A stretch of DNA of 64,000 bases. Origin: Methylobacterium sp. J-078 (GTDB lineage Bacteria; Pseudomonadota; Alphaproteobacteria; Rhizobiales; Beijerinckiaceae). The stretch is from contig NZ_JAKSYI010000096.1 of the NCBI RefSeq assembly GCF_022829285.1, positions 90,291 through 154,290 of the forward strand, read 5' to 3'. Shown here one piece after another: positions 19,694-28,051 of the stretch. The position numbers and the translations under genes were made by a program. The notes under the pieces were generated by a model. The model did not search any database and had not been told where the DNA came from. It was given only the letters and a program-made list of their open reading frames with translations. Positions within the stretch are counted from its first letter, which is position 1; every line of letters begins with the position of its first letter.

Positions 19694-21184
19694 ATGGGCA
19701 AGGGATGGAAGGCGGCCGCACTCGGCCTCGGACTGGCGACGATGGCCGCTGCGCCGGATGCGCGGGCGCAGGGGTTGGAGGCCGGGACCGGCCTCGGCGT
19801 GCCGGAGACGGTGCGGCGCCCCGCCCTGCAGCGGACCCGCGCCCGGCCGCCGCAGCCCGACGGCCAGGGCTTTTCGGGCGCCGACAGCGCGGCGGGGGCC
19901 GCCGACACCCTGGGCCAGAGCGCGACCCCGCCGACCCTGGCGGCCGGCACCTTCGACCTCGGCAACGGCCTGAGTTTCATCGCCAATTACACCGGGCAGG
20001 CGGCCGCCAACCCCATCGGCGGCATTCGCCAGGGCGGCGCCTATGCGGGGCAGGTGTTCTTCGGCATCGACGCCGACCTGAACCGGCTGGCCGGCATCGC
20101 GGGCGGCGCCGTCCACGTCGCGGTGACGAACCGGCACGGCAACAGCCTGTCGGAGCGGTCCATCGGCAACAACACCTCCGTGCAGGAGATCTTCGGCGGC
20201 GGGCAGACGACTCGCCTGACCCTGCTCAGCTACGAGCAGATGCTGTTCGACGACCGGCTGATCGTCGAGTTCGGCCGGCTGGTGGCCAACATCGCCTTCC
20301 TCAACTCGCCGATCTACTGCAACTTCCAATCCAACTCCGCCTGCGGCAACCCGACCTTCGTGTTCAAGACCTCGAACTTCACGTTCTGGCCGGTCTCGAG
20401 CTGGGGCGCGCACGCCAAGGCCTGGCTCACCGACCGGGTGTTCTTCCACGCGGGCGTCTACGAGGTGAACCCGCGCCACCAGCAACCCGGCGACAACGGC
20501 CTCGACTTCTCGACGCGGGGCGCCACCGGCGCGATCCTGCCGTTCGAACTCGGCTACTCCACCACCTTCGCCAACGATCCCCTGCCCCGGAATTACGGCA
20601 TCGGCGGCTGGTACGACGCCTCCGACTATGCCGATCCGGTCCGCGACGTCACCGGGCAGCGCTCGGTGCTCACCGGCCTCGACCCCGCCACCCGGTTCGG
20701 GCGCTCCGGGATCTATGCCCGCTTCGACCAGATGGTTTGGCGGCCCGACCCCGCCGGCATCCAGGGCCTGACCCTGTTCGGCGTCGCCATGGCGGGCACC
20801 TCGGGGCGCTTGGTGGAGGATTACTTCCTGGAGATCGGCGCGCTCCAGACCGGCACCTTCGCGGGCCGGCCCTTCGACACGCTGGGCTTCGTCATCAACA
20901 CCCAGAAGTTTTCGCCGCTCGCGCTCTCCAACATCGTGCTGGCGCAGAACAGCCTCGGCGTCGATCGCACGATTCCGCGCCAGCAGATCATGATGGAGCT
21001 GAACTACGGCATCCAGGTCGCGCCCTCGGTGCGGCTGACGCCGAACCTCCAGTACATCATCAACCCGGACCAGACCCGCTTCCCGTTCTACCGCAAGAAC
21101 ATTCCCGACGCCTTCGTGATCGGTGCCAAGCTCTCGGTGGACCTGTTCACCCTGGCGGGGCTCGCCCGGGGACCGGGGCAGTAG
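19694..21184 (+). CDS. oprB: OprB-type carbohydrate porin
   Basis: 496 residues with a signal peptide likely cut at ARA-QG (about residue 25). The remainder has the alternating beta-strand pattern of carbohydrate-selective OprB porins: YTGQAAANPIGG, DADLNRLAGIAGGAVHV, FGRLVANIAFL and a C-terminal FVIGAKLSVDLFTLAG. It would let fructose cross the outer membrane before PTS import. It is 73 bp after fruA on the same strand, so probably part of the fructose regulon. Its 3' end overlaps bioD on the other strand by 38 bp. Confidence 0.9.
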   Translation: MGKGWKAAALGLGLATMAAAPDARAQGLEAGTGLGVPETVRRPALQRTRARPPQPDGQGFSGADSAAGAADTLGQSATPPTLAAGTFDLGNGLSFIANYTGQAAANPIGGIRQGGAYAGQVFFGIDADLNRLAGIAGGAVHVAVTNRHGNSLSERSIGNNTSVQEIFGGGQTTRLTLLSYEQMLFDDRLIVEFGRLVANIAFLNSPIYCNFQSNSACGNPTFVFKTSNFTFWPVSSWGAHAKAWLTDRVFFHAGVYEVNPRHQQPGDNGLDFSTRGATGAILPFELGYSTTFANDPLPRNYGIGGWYDASDYADPVRDVTGQRSVLTGLDPATRFGRSGIYARFDQMVWRPDPAGIQGLTLFGVAMAGTSGRLVEDYFLEIGALQTGTFAGRPFDTLGFVINTQKFSPLALSNIVLAQNSLGVDRTIPRQQIMMELNYGIQVAPSVRLTPNLQYIINPDQTRFPFYRKNIPDAFVIGAKLSVDLFTLAGLARGPGQ

Positions 21185-21875
21185 CGTCGGGCCCGCCGAT
21201 CAGGTCGGCGAGGCCATCCGGGCAGGCGCCGTCGCGGGGAACGATGTGGGTCGCCACGGCGCCGTGGCGGGCGATGGCCCCGGCGACGAAATCGGGCGGC
21301 GTCGGGGCGTCGGGGCTCTCGCAGACGATCGCGGCGCGGAGCGGTACGCCGTGCGCCCGCAGGGTCTCGATCGCCGTCAGCGCGTGGCTGATGGCGCCGA
21401 GATAGGAGCCCGAGACGAGGAGGGCCGGGAGGTCGAGGGCCTTGAGCCAGTCGAGGCCGGTGGCCTCCGGGGTGACCGGGCTCATCAGGCCGCCGACGCC
21501 CTCGATCAGCAGGGTGCCACCGGGCGGCGTCGCCCGAATCGCGTCGCGGCACCAGCCGACGAGATCGGCCAAGGCCAGCGCCCGCCCCTCGCGGGCGGCG
21601 GCGAGATCGGGGCTGAGCGGCGCCGCGAAGCGCCAGGGCGAGCAGGCCGCGACCGTCGCGGGCGTGACGGCCAGGCCCTGGGCGGCCAGGAGCCGGGCCG
21701 TGTCGCTCGCCGCGAAGTCGGAATCGTCGAGGGCGGGCACGCCGCTCGCGAGCGGCTTGAGGGTGCGCACGGGACGACCCGCCGCCCGCAGCCGCCGCGT
21801 CAGCGCGGCGGTGACGTAGGTCTTGCCGATCTCGGTGCCGGCGCCGGCGATGAAGACGGCGCGGGGGTGGCTCAC
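21147..21875 (-). CDS. bioD: Dethiobiotin synthetase
   Basis: 242 residues. The P-loop GAGTEIGKT near residues 11-19, the substrate Lys in TLKPLASG and the segment LLIEGVGGLMSPV are characteristic of BioD, which forms dethiobiotin from 7,8-diaminononanoate, CO2 and ATP. The start ATG overlaps the upstream fpr stop by four bases, so fpr-bioD are coupled. Only bioA, 38 kb away, is otherwise present from the biotin pathway in this window. The last 38 bp are antisense to the oprB 3' end. Confidence 0.93.
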   Translation of the reverse strand: MSHPRAVFIAGAGTEIGKTYVTAALTRRLRAAGRPVRTLKPLASGVPALDDSDFAASDTARLLAAQGLAVTPATVAACSPWRFAAPLSPDLAAAREGRALALADLVGWCRDAIRATPPGGTLLIEGVGGLMSPVTPEATGLDWLKALDLPALLVSGSYLGAISHALTAIETLRAHGVPLRAAIVCESPDAPTPPDFVAGAIARHGAVATHIVPRDGACPDGLADLIGGPDATAPVPGRAPPG

Positions 21876-22645
21876 TTCTCGACGAACGCCTTCTCGATGA
21901 CGTAGTGGCCGGCCTCGCCGTGGTTGCCCTCCTCGTAGCCGCCATCGGTGAGGAGCATGCGCGTGTCGCGGATCATGTCGGGCGAGCCGCAGAGCATGAA
22001 GCGGTCGTTCTCGATGGACATCGGCGGCAGACCGATATCCTCGAACAGCTTGCCGGAGGTCATCAGGTCGGTGATGCGGCCGCGGTTGCGGAAGGGCTCG
22101 CGCGTGACGGTGGGATAGTAGATCAGGCCGGCGCTGATGACCTCGCCGAGGAACTCGTGGTTCGGCAGGTCCTGCGTGATGGTCTCACCATAGGCGAGTT
22201 CCTGCACCTGCCGGCAGCCGTGGACGAGCACGACCTTCTCGAAGCGCTCGTAGGTCTCCGGGTCCTTGATGATCGACATGAAGGGGGCGAGCCCCGTGCC
22301 GGTGCCGAGGAGGTAGAGGTGCTTGCCCGGCATCAGGTTGTCGAGCACCAGGGTACCGGTGGGCTTCTTGCCGACGATGATCGGGTCGCCGACCTTGAGG
22401 TGCTGCAGCTTCGACGTGAGCGGGCCGTTCGGCACCTTGATCGAGAAGAACTCCAGCTCCTCCTCGTAATTGGCCGAGACGACGCTGTAGGCGCGCAGCA
22501 GCGGGCGGCCCTCGACTTCCAGGCCCATCATCACGAATTCGCCGTTGCGGAAGCGGAAGGCGGGGTCACGCGTGGTGCGGAAGGAGAACAACGTGTCCGT
22601 CCAGTGGTGGACGCTCAGCACACGCTCCTCGTTGAACTTGCTCAT
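21872..22645 (-). CDS. fpr: Ferredoxin/flavodoxin-NADP+ reductase
   Basis: 257 residues from ATG 22645 (MSKFNEERVLSVHHW); the upstream open extension looks non-coding. FAD motif RAYSVVSANYEEELEFFSI, NADP motif GTGTGLAPFMSI and the C-terminal AGHYVIEKAFVEK match bacterial subclass Fpr enzymes, which move electrons between NADPH and ferredoxin or flavodoxin. It is translationally coupled to bioD; biotin synthase requires a reduced flavodoxin/ferredoxin, which may explain the pairing, though bioB is not in the window. Confidence 0.94.
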   Translation of the reverse strand: MSKFNEERVLSVHHWTDTLFSFRTTRDPAFRFRNGEFVMMGLEVEGRPLLRAYSVVSANYEEELEFFSIKVPNGPLTSKLQHLKVGDPIIVGKKPTGTLVLDNLMPGKHLYLLGTGTGLAPFMSIIKDPETYERFEKVVLVHGCRQVQELAYGETITQDLPNHEFLGEVISAGLIYYPTVTREPFRNRGRITDLMTSGKLFEDIGLPPMSIENDRFMLCGSPDMIRDTRMLLTDGGYEEGNHGEAGHYVIEKAFVEK

Positions 22646-22874
22646 CGACGGTCCGTCTCGACTCTCGCTCGAATCTCGAAGCTTTGCCCGGGGTCTTCTC
22701 GCACCTGCGGTAGGCCCGTCAAGGCACATGACAACGCACCCGTCCTGCATCGCGCTCAAGCCTCGCACACGGGGCGCCGCCGTGTCGTGACGGGCACTCC
22801 GGTCTGTTCGTGCGAAGAGCCTCCCTCCACGGAGATCCGACGCCGGACGAGGACCCGATCGCCCGCGCGCGGGA

Positions 22875-23810
22875 TCAGAGGGGCTTCAGCCCCGCCTCGA
22901 TCTCGGCTCGACGGCCTTCCAGGAACGGCGGCAAGGCGAGGCGCTCGCCGAGGGTTTCCATCGGTTCGTCGGTGGCAAAGCCCGGCCCGTCCGTGGCGAT
23001 CTCGAACAGGATGCCGTTGGGCTCGCGGAAGTAGAGGCTGCGGAAATAGTAGCGGTCCACCGGCCCGCTGGAGGGCACACGGCGCTGTTTCAGGCGGTCC
23101 GCCCAGGCGTCGTAATCGGCATCCGGAATCCGGAAGGCGACGTGGTGCACGGCGCCCGCGCCCTGGCGGGCCGGCGCCAGCTTCGGCTCGGCCACGAGAT
23201 GGATTTCGGCCGCAGGACCGCCCGCCCCCATGCGGTAGACCCGGACCTCGCCCTCGGGCAGTTCGTAATCCCGGTCATGGCTCATGCCGAGCACCTCGGT
23301 GAGGACGGCCTCCGTGCGCGCGATCTGTGCCACGCTGAGTCGGATCGGGCCGAGGCCACGGATCTGGTGCTCGGCCGGCACGGGGCTCTGCGCCCAGGGA
23401 TGGGCTTCGCCCGCCCCGCCATCGTCCACCAGCATCAGGCGCTGGCCCTCGCCGTCCTCGAAATCGAGGGTGAGACGGCCGTCCCGCTCCACCGGCACGG
23501 CGTGGGTGACCCCCTGCCGGGCCAGGTGCTCGCGCCACCAGTCGATCGCCGCCGGCCCGGCGACACGCAGGGCCGTGCGGCTGATGCTGTTGGTCCCGCG
23601 CCGCTCCTGCGGTGCGGGCCAGTCGAAGAAGGTGATGTCGGTGCCGGGCGAGGCGAGGCCGTCGGCGTAGAACAGGTGGTAGGCCGAGACGTCGTCCTGG
23701 TTCACCGTCTTCTTCACCAGCCGCAGGCCGAGGACGCGCGTGTAGAAGGCTAGGTTGTCGGCGGCCTGTGCGGTGATGGCGGTGAGGTGGTGGATTCCGG
23801 TGAGCTGCAT
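22875..23810 (-). CDS. Ring-cleaving dioxygenase-like VOC (glyoxalase) family protein
   Basis: 311 residues, two vicinal-oxygen-chelate modules. The first begins [14 protein letters not shown] with a metal-ligand type His; the second has [12 protein letters not shown] and the ligand Glu in [16 protein letters not shown]. This is the MhqO/LinE-like subgroup annotated as ring-cleaving dioxygenase and associated with quinone or hydroquinone detoxification in Bacillus. No linked reductase or MarR regulator is adjacent, so the substrate is unassigned. Confidence 0.87.
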   Translation of the reverse strand: MQLTGIHHLTAITAQAADNLAFYTRVLGLRLVKKTVNQDDVSAYHLFYADGLASPGTDITFFDWPAPQERRGTNSISRTALRVAGPAAIDWWREHLARQGVTHAVPVERDGRLTLDFEDGEGQRLMLVDDGGAGEAHPWAQSPVPAEHQIRGLGPIRLSVAQIARTEAVLTEVLGMSHDRDYELPEGEVRVYRMGAGGPAAEIHLVAEPKLAPARQGAGAVHHVAFRIPDADYDAWADRLKQRRVPSSGPVDRYYFRSLYFREPNGILFEIATDGPGFATDEPMETLGERLALPPFLEGRRAEIEAGLKPL

Positions 23811-23865
23811 CGTGCGTTCCTGGCTGGCCGCGCGCGGGTCCCCTCACATGGGTGGGAGGGGCCAT

Positions 23866-23897
23866 GAAAGCAAAACGGCCCCCGTGCGGGGGCCGTT
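23866..23897 (-). terminator. Rho-independent terminator downstream of the hupE-like gene
   Basis: Read leftward, a perfect stem ACGGCCCCC / GGGGGCCGT (23875-23896) is followed by TTTTGCTTTC. It lies 26 bp after the hupE-like stop. Confidence 0.75.
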
Positions 23898-23922
23898 CGG
23901 TGGGTCGGGGTGGCACCCGCCG

Positions 23923-24528
23923 TCAGAGCGCGGCGGTGAGGAGTCCGAGGCCCGCCACGGCGAGACCGGCGCCGGCGACGCGCAGGGCGGGCAGGCTGCG
24001 CGCGAGGCGCCCGGCGGAGAGGCCGAGCCCGAGACCCACCGCGTGCAGGAGCGCTGTGGCGCCGACGAAGCCGGCCCCGTAGGCGAGGCCGGAGACCGTC
24101 TCCGGCATCTCGGCGCCGTGGGCGTGACCGTGGAAGACCGCGAAGGCGCCGACCAGGAGCATGGCGGCGGCCACCGGCAGGGCGGGGCGTAGGGCCAGGG
24201 CCGCGCCGAGCACCACCACTGAGAGGGCGATGCCGATCTCCACGAAGGGCAGATCGATGCCGGCGACACCGAGACCGCCGCCGAGGACCATCATGCCGAC
24301 GAAAGCCAGCGGCACGAGGAGGCGGGCGCGGCCGCCGATGCGGGCCGCGATGAGGCCCACCGCCACCATCGCCAGCACATGATCGAGCCCGCTCAGGGGA
24401 TGCAGGAAGCCTTCCGTGAAGCCCGACGCGGCCTCGTGGCCCGGATGCGCGAGGGCGGGCGTCGCGACGAGAACCGACGTCGCCGCGAGGGCGACGCGGG
24501 CCGGCAGGGAGGCGAGGCGTGGTGTCAT
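23923..24528 (-). CDS. HupE/UreJ family membrane protein
   Basis: 201 residues from ATG 24528. A signal peptide (ending near ALAHPG) is followed by six or so hydrophobic helices. Family hallmarks are the HPGHE motif after the signal, GFLHPLSGLDHVLAM and VFHGHAHGAEM. HupE/UreJ proteins are thought to import nickel or cobalt for hydrogenase or urease, but no such enzyme genes are nearby, so the metal and client are unknown. A direct repeat of two 12-bp units lies about 145-170 bp upstream. Confidence 0.9.
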   Translation of the reverse strand: MTPRLASLPARVALAATSVLVATPALAHPGHEAASGFTEGFLHPLSGLDHVLAMVAVGLIAARIGGRARLLVPLAFVGMMVLGGGLGVAGIDLPFVEIGIALSVVVLGAALALRPALPVAAAMLLVGAFAVFHGHAHGAEMPETVSGLAYGAGFVGATALLHAVGLGLGLSAGRLARSLPALRVAGAGLAVAGLGLLTAAL

Positions 24529-24673
24529 CGACGGATCCCGGATCTGGAATGGGGGGCGACGGCCCCGCTCGCTGTAACTAGCAACCGCCATGCCCGTGTA
24601 CAGCCCCCGGGGCCGCGGGGGACGCGGCTCCCGGAGATGCGGCGTCGGTGCCACCGGGCGCTCAGGCCCTGTT

Positions 24674-24699
24674 TCCCGTGAAATCTCTCCCGTGAAATC
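24674..24699. repeat. Tandem 12-bp direct repeat upstream of the hupE-like gene
   Basis: TCCCGTGAAATC occurs at 24674-24685 and again at 24688-24699, a 14-bp period. It lies between the lipocalin-like gene's stop (24727, leftward) and the hupE-like start. It could be a regulator site or chance. Confidence 0.4.
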
Positions 24700-24726
24700 C
24701 CTTGCGCGCGATCCCCGGGGCAACGC

Positions 24727-25224
24727 TCAATCCTTCGTGCGTTCGAAGGTGACGATGCTGCGGGTCTCCCCCTGGTCGGCCCAGTTCGGCATCACCCGCC
24801 AGGGGGTGAGGACCCGCAGGCGGTCGCCCTCGATGGCGAAGGTGCGGGTCTGCTCGGTGCCGACCCATTTCGGGTCCCAGGCGGCGTCGAGCTTGGCGGT
24901 CCACTGATCGCCCTTCAGGGTGACCTTGCCGGTGTAGGAGACGAGGGTCTTCATCAGGGCCGCGCGCTCGGCGTCGGTCTCGGCGGGCTTGCGCCCCTCC
25001 CCCGTGAGCAGGAAGAACACGCGCTCGTCCGGCGTGAAATAGGCAAAACCCGTGGGGTGGTCGCCCATCACCGGCTGCTTCCTGCCGTCGGCGCGGACCT
25101 CGACCTCGTAGGAAACCAGCTTCCAGAGGCCCTTCAGGGCCGCCGGGGTCTCGGCCCGGGCCGGGCCGGCGAGCAGGCCGGCCGCGGCGAGGCCGGCAAG
25201 GATCATCGTCGTGCGTGTCCGCAT
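24727..25224 (-). CDS. Secreted lipocalin-like domain protein
   Basis: 165 residues from ATG 25224; upstream in-frame sequence lacks a signal peptide. Residues 1-24 form a signal peptide ending PARA-ET. The mature part reads ALKGLWKLVSYEVEVRADG and contains GFAYFTPDERVFFLLTGE, matching the lipocalin_5 (lipocalin-like) domain that forms a small beta-barrel. The function is unknown; these proteins are periplasmic and often found near catabolic genes. No operon partner is obvious. Confidence 0.78.
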   Translation of the reverse strand: MRTRTTMILAGLAAAGLLAGPARAETPAALKGLWKLVSYEVEVRADGRKQPVMGDHPTGFAYFTPDERVFFLLTGEGRKPAETDAERAALMKTLVSYTGKVTLKGDQWTAKLDAAWDPKWVGTEQTRTFAIEGDRLRVLTPWRVMPNWADQGETRSIVTFERTKD

Positions 25225-25392
25225 GGATCGCGTCTCTCCCTGAAGGTGCGGACCCTGGGGATGCTTGGTGCACCGCCACCCGTCCGTCTCGGGACGGGTC
25301 CGCCCGCCGATGAAGCTCGGCCCTCCCGGCATAGAGCGTTTCGGGGGCCGGGGGAGCCGGACCGGCGTCCGGAAGCGGGCATTCGAACGACA

Positions 25393-25426
25393 GAGAGGCG
25401 GTTCCGTCTCACCGGAACCGCCTCTC
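25393..25426. terminator. Strong hairpin terminating the glt transporter unit
   Basis: GAGAGGCGGTTCCG (25393-25406) and CGGAACCGCCTCTC (25413-25426) form a perfect 14-bp stem with a six-base loop, about 50 bp after the gltL-like stop. There is no clear U-tract. Confidence 0.6.
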
Positions 25427-25474
25427 CCGCGCCGACGCGACCGTGGTTTCGCCGCGCGGATCAGCGCGCGCGGA

Positions 25475-26251
25475 TCAATGGACCAGGATCTTGGACAGGA
25501 AGTTCTGCGCGCGCTCGGAGCGGGCGTTGGCGAAGAAGTCCTCCTTGGTGGCGTCCTCGACGATCTCGCCCTTGTCCATGAAGATCACCCGGTTGGCGAC
25601 CTTGCGGGCAAAGCCCATCTCGTGGGTCACGCACATCATGGTCATGCCCTCGCGGGCGAGCTGCACCATGACGTCGAGCACCTCGCCGACCATCTCGGGG
25701 TCGAGGGCCGAGGTCGGCTCGTCGAACAGCATCACGACGGGGTTCATGGCCAGCGCCCGGGCGATGGCCACGCGCTGCTGCTGTCCGCCGGAGAGCTGGC
25801 CCGGGAACTTCTTGGCGTGCGCCGAGAGGCCGACCCGGTCGAGGAGCGACAGGCCGGTCTTGAGGGCGCTGCCCTCGTCGCGCTTGAGCACCTTCCTCTG
25901 AGCCAGGGTCAGGTTCTCCGTGATGGAGAGGTGCGGGAACAGCTCGAAGTGCTGGAACACCATGCCGACCCGGGCGCGCAGCTTCGGCAGGTTGGTCTTC
26001 TTGTCGTGCACGGGCGTGCCGTCGACGACGATCTCGCCCTTCTGGAAGGGCTCGAGGGCGTTGACGGTCTTGATCAGGGTGGACTTGCCCGACCCCGACG
26101 GCCCGCACACCACCACCACCTCGCCCTTGTTCACGGTGGTGGTGCAGTCGGTGAGGACCTGGAAGTCGCCGTACCATTTGCTGACGGACTTCATCGTGAT
26201 CATCGGACCCGTGGTCGCAAGGGCCGGCGCGGTGTTGAGAGACGTGCTCAT
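25475..26251 (-). CDS. gltL: Polar amino-acid ABC transporter ATPase (GltL/AatP-like)
   Basis: 258 residues from ATG 26251. Walker A is [10 protein letters not shown], the Q-loop lies in [12 protein letters not shown], the signature is [15 protein letters not shown], Walker B is [15 protein letters not shown] and the switch His lies in CVTHEMGFA. The sequence is closest in style to E. coli GltL and the polar amino-acid (PAAT) subfamily. The first 20 residues before [10 protein letters not shown] may be an extension; an internal start is possible. It follows the two permease genes on the same strand. Confidence 0.95.
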   Translation of the reverse strand: MSTSLNTAPALATTGPMITMKSVSKWYGDFQVLTDCTTTVNKGEVVVVCGPSGSGKSTLIKTVNALEPFQKGEIVVDGTPVHDKKTNLPKLRARVGMVFQHFELFPHLSITENLTLAQRKVLKRDEGSALKTGLSLLDRVGLSAHAKKFPGQLSGGQQQRVAIARALAMNPVVMLFDEPTSALDPEMVGEVLDVMVQLAREGMTMMCVTHEMGFARKVANRVIFMDKGEIVEDATKEDFFANARSERAQNFLSKILVH

Positions 26252-26277
26252 GGGCGAATCCTGTGGCTCGGGGGGCG

Positions 26278-26970
26278 TCAGCGAATGATGGCGATCTTCT
26301 TCTGGAGGCGGCGCACCGCCATCGAGGCCACGAAGCAGACCGCGAAGTAGACCACGGCCGCGAACAGGTACATTTCGACAAGGCGACCGTCGCGCTGGGC
26401 GATCTTCGAGGCAGCGCCGAGGAAGTCGGTGATCGAGAGCACGTAGACCAGCGAGGTGTCCTGGAACAGCACGATGGTCTGGGTCAGCAGGATCGGCGTC
26501 ATGTTGCGGAAGACCTGGGGCAGGATCACGCTGCGCATGGATGCGAAGTAGGTCAGACCCAGCGCCGAGGCCGCCGCCGCCTGGCCCTTGGGGATCGACT
26601 GGATGCCCGCGCGCATGATCTCGGAAAAGTAGGCCGCCTCGAACAGCGTGAAGGTCACCAGCGACGAGGTGAAGGCGCCCACCGTCATCGGCCGGTCGGC
26701 CCCGGTCACCCACTGCCCGAGATAGGGCACCAGGAAGTAGAACCAGAAGATCACCAGCACGAGGGGCAGCGAGCGCATCAGGTTGACGTAGCCCTTGGCC
26801 ACCAGCGGGATCACCGGCAGGCTGGAGAGCCGCATCATCGCGATGAGCGTGCCGAGCACGATGCCGCCGATGGCCGCGAGCGCGGTCAGCGTCAGGGTGA
26901 AGCGCATGCCGTCCAGGAACAGGTACGGCAGCGCGGAGGTGATGACGGAGAAATCGAAATTCGAGAGCAT
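26278..26970 (-). CDS. gltK: Glutamate/aspartate ABC transporter permease (GltK-like)
   Basis: 230 residues with about five transmembrane segments and the EAA-type coupling loop [23 protein letters not shown]. The alignment-like agreement with E. coli GltK is close: [19 protein letters not shown] and [19 protein letters not shown]. It pairs with the GltJ-like permease to form the membrane channel. It is 26 bp upstream of the ATPase gene. Confidence 0.94.
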   Translation of the reverse strand: MLSNFDFSVITSALPYLFLDGMRFTLTLTALAAIGGIVLGTLIAMMRLSSLPVIPLVAKGYVNLMRSLPLVLVIFWFYFLVPYLGQWVTGADRPMTVGAFTSSLVTFTLFEAAYFSEIMRAGIQSIPKGQAAAASALGLTYFASMRSVILPQVFRNMTPILLTQTIVLFQDTSLVYVLSITDFLGAASKIAQRDGRLVEMYLFAAVVYFAVCFVASMAVRRLQKKIAIIR

Positions 26971-27013
26971 CGTGGGCGATCCTTGATGGAGGAGGCGCGA
27001 GGGCTTCAGACCC

Positions 27014-27736
27014 TCAGCGGTGGCCCGGGACGGCGACGCGGCGCTCGATCCAGCCGGAGGTGAAGATCACCACGATGTTGATGAGGACGTAGAGGATGGT
27101 GGCGGCGGTGAAGGCCTCGAACACCTGGAACGAGAATTCCTGCATGGCGCGCGCGCGCGCGGTGAGTTCCAGCAGGCCGATGGTCAGCGCCACGGAGGTG
27201 TTCTTGAGGTTGTTCAGGAATTCCGAAGTCAGGGGCGGCAGGATCATCCGGTAGGCGTTGGGCAGGAGCACGTGGCGGTAGGTCTGGCCGACGGTCAGGC
27301 CCATGGCGGTGCCGGCCATCTTCTGCCCGCGCGGCAGGGCCTGGATGCCGGCGCGCACCTGCTCGGCGACGCGGGAGGCGGTGAAGAAGCCGAGACACAC
27401 CACCGCCGTGTAGAACGGGGCGTTCGGCAGCTGCTTGATCCAGCCGCCCCAGGATTCCGGCAGCACCTCAGGCAGGACGAAGTACCAGAGGAACATCTGC
27501 ACCAGGAGCGGGATGTTGCGGAACAGCTCGACATAGGCCGTGCCGACCGCGTTGGCGGTCTTCGAGGGCAGGGTGCGCATGACGCCGATCATCGAGCCGA
27601 GGAAGAAGGCGATCACCCAGGCGCACAGAGCCGTCACCACCGTCCACGTCAGGCCCGAGAGCAGCATGTCGGCGTAGGTGCCGGTGCCTTCGGGGGAGGG
27701 TTCGAAGAAGATGCCCCAGTTCCAGTTGTAGTTCAT
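27014..27736 (-). CDS. gltJ: Glutamate/aspartate ABC transporter permease (GltJ-like)
   Basis: 240 residues from ATG 27736 (MNYNWNWGIFFEPSPEG). YVELFRNIPLLVQMFLWYF and the EAA loop EQVRAGIQALPRGQKMAGTAMG match GltJ. It is first gene of the leftward gltJ-gltK-gltL unit. The periplasmic solute-binding protein (gltI), which normally precedes gltJ, is absent here: the next gene upstream is an MFS transporter on the far side of a strong hairpin. Confidence 0.94.
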   Translation of the reverse strand: MNYNWNWGIFFEPSPEGTGTYADMLLSGLTWTVVTALCAWVIAFFLGSMIGVMRTLPSKTANAVGTAYVELFRNIPLLVQMFLWYFVLPEVLPESWGGWIKQLPNAPFYTAVVCLGFFTASRVAEQVRAGIQALPRGQKMAGTAMGLTVGQTYRHVLLPNAYRMILPPLTSEFLNNLKNTSVALTIGLLELTARARAMQEFSFQVFEAFTAATILYVLINIVVIFTSGWIERRVAVPGHR

Positions 27737-28051
27737 CGCGTCGTCGTCCCTTGTGAGCGGGCATCCGGGCGAGCGCCCGTGAATGTGGCGGTGCTGTGTC
27801 GGACAGTGCCGAGACCTTGGCCGCAAGGTCCAGGGCCCGGGGCGTCGCGTCCGGGTCGCACACTGACATTTCCAGAGATTTGCTGCTTTTTCGGGCAGAT
27901 TCCGGCTTGCGGCGCGCAAAGGCCGTCGGCCCGCCCGGGATGGGCGGGCCGACGGCCTCCGGTCGATTCGAATGGGAACCTGGGCGGGACATCGGTGCCC
28001 GCCCCCAAGCATCATCCGGACCAAGCTTGAGGGCTCGGGCCGGAGCGCGGC
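27737..28051. other. 315-bp intergenic region upstream of gltJ
   Basis: It holds the MFS gene terminator (27921-27957) and the presumed gltJ promoter. No solute-binding-protein fragment can be read in any frame, so loss of gltI by recent decay is not visible. Confidence 0.6.
27921..27957. terminator. 16-bp perfect-stem hairpin after the MFS gene
   Basis: GGCCGTCGGCCCGCCC (27921-27936) pairs completely with 27942-27957 across a five-base loop. Read leftward it is followed by TTTGCGCGCC, a weak U-tract. Confidence 0.65.

Noticed and set aside
24670..24685. TGTTTCCCGTGAAATC, a 13/16 parS match
   Set aside because: The essential CACGTG core is broken and the site is part of a direct repeat upstream of the hupE-like gene; counted as coincidence.
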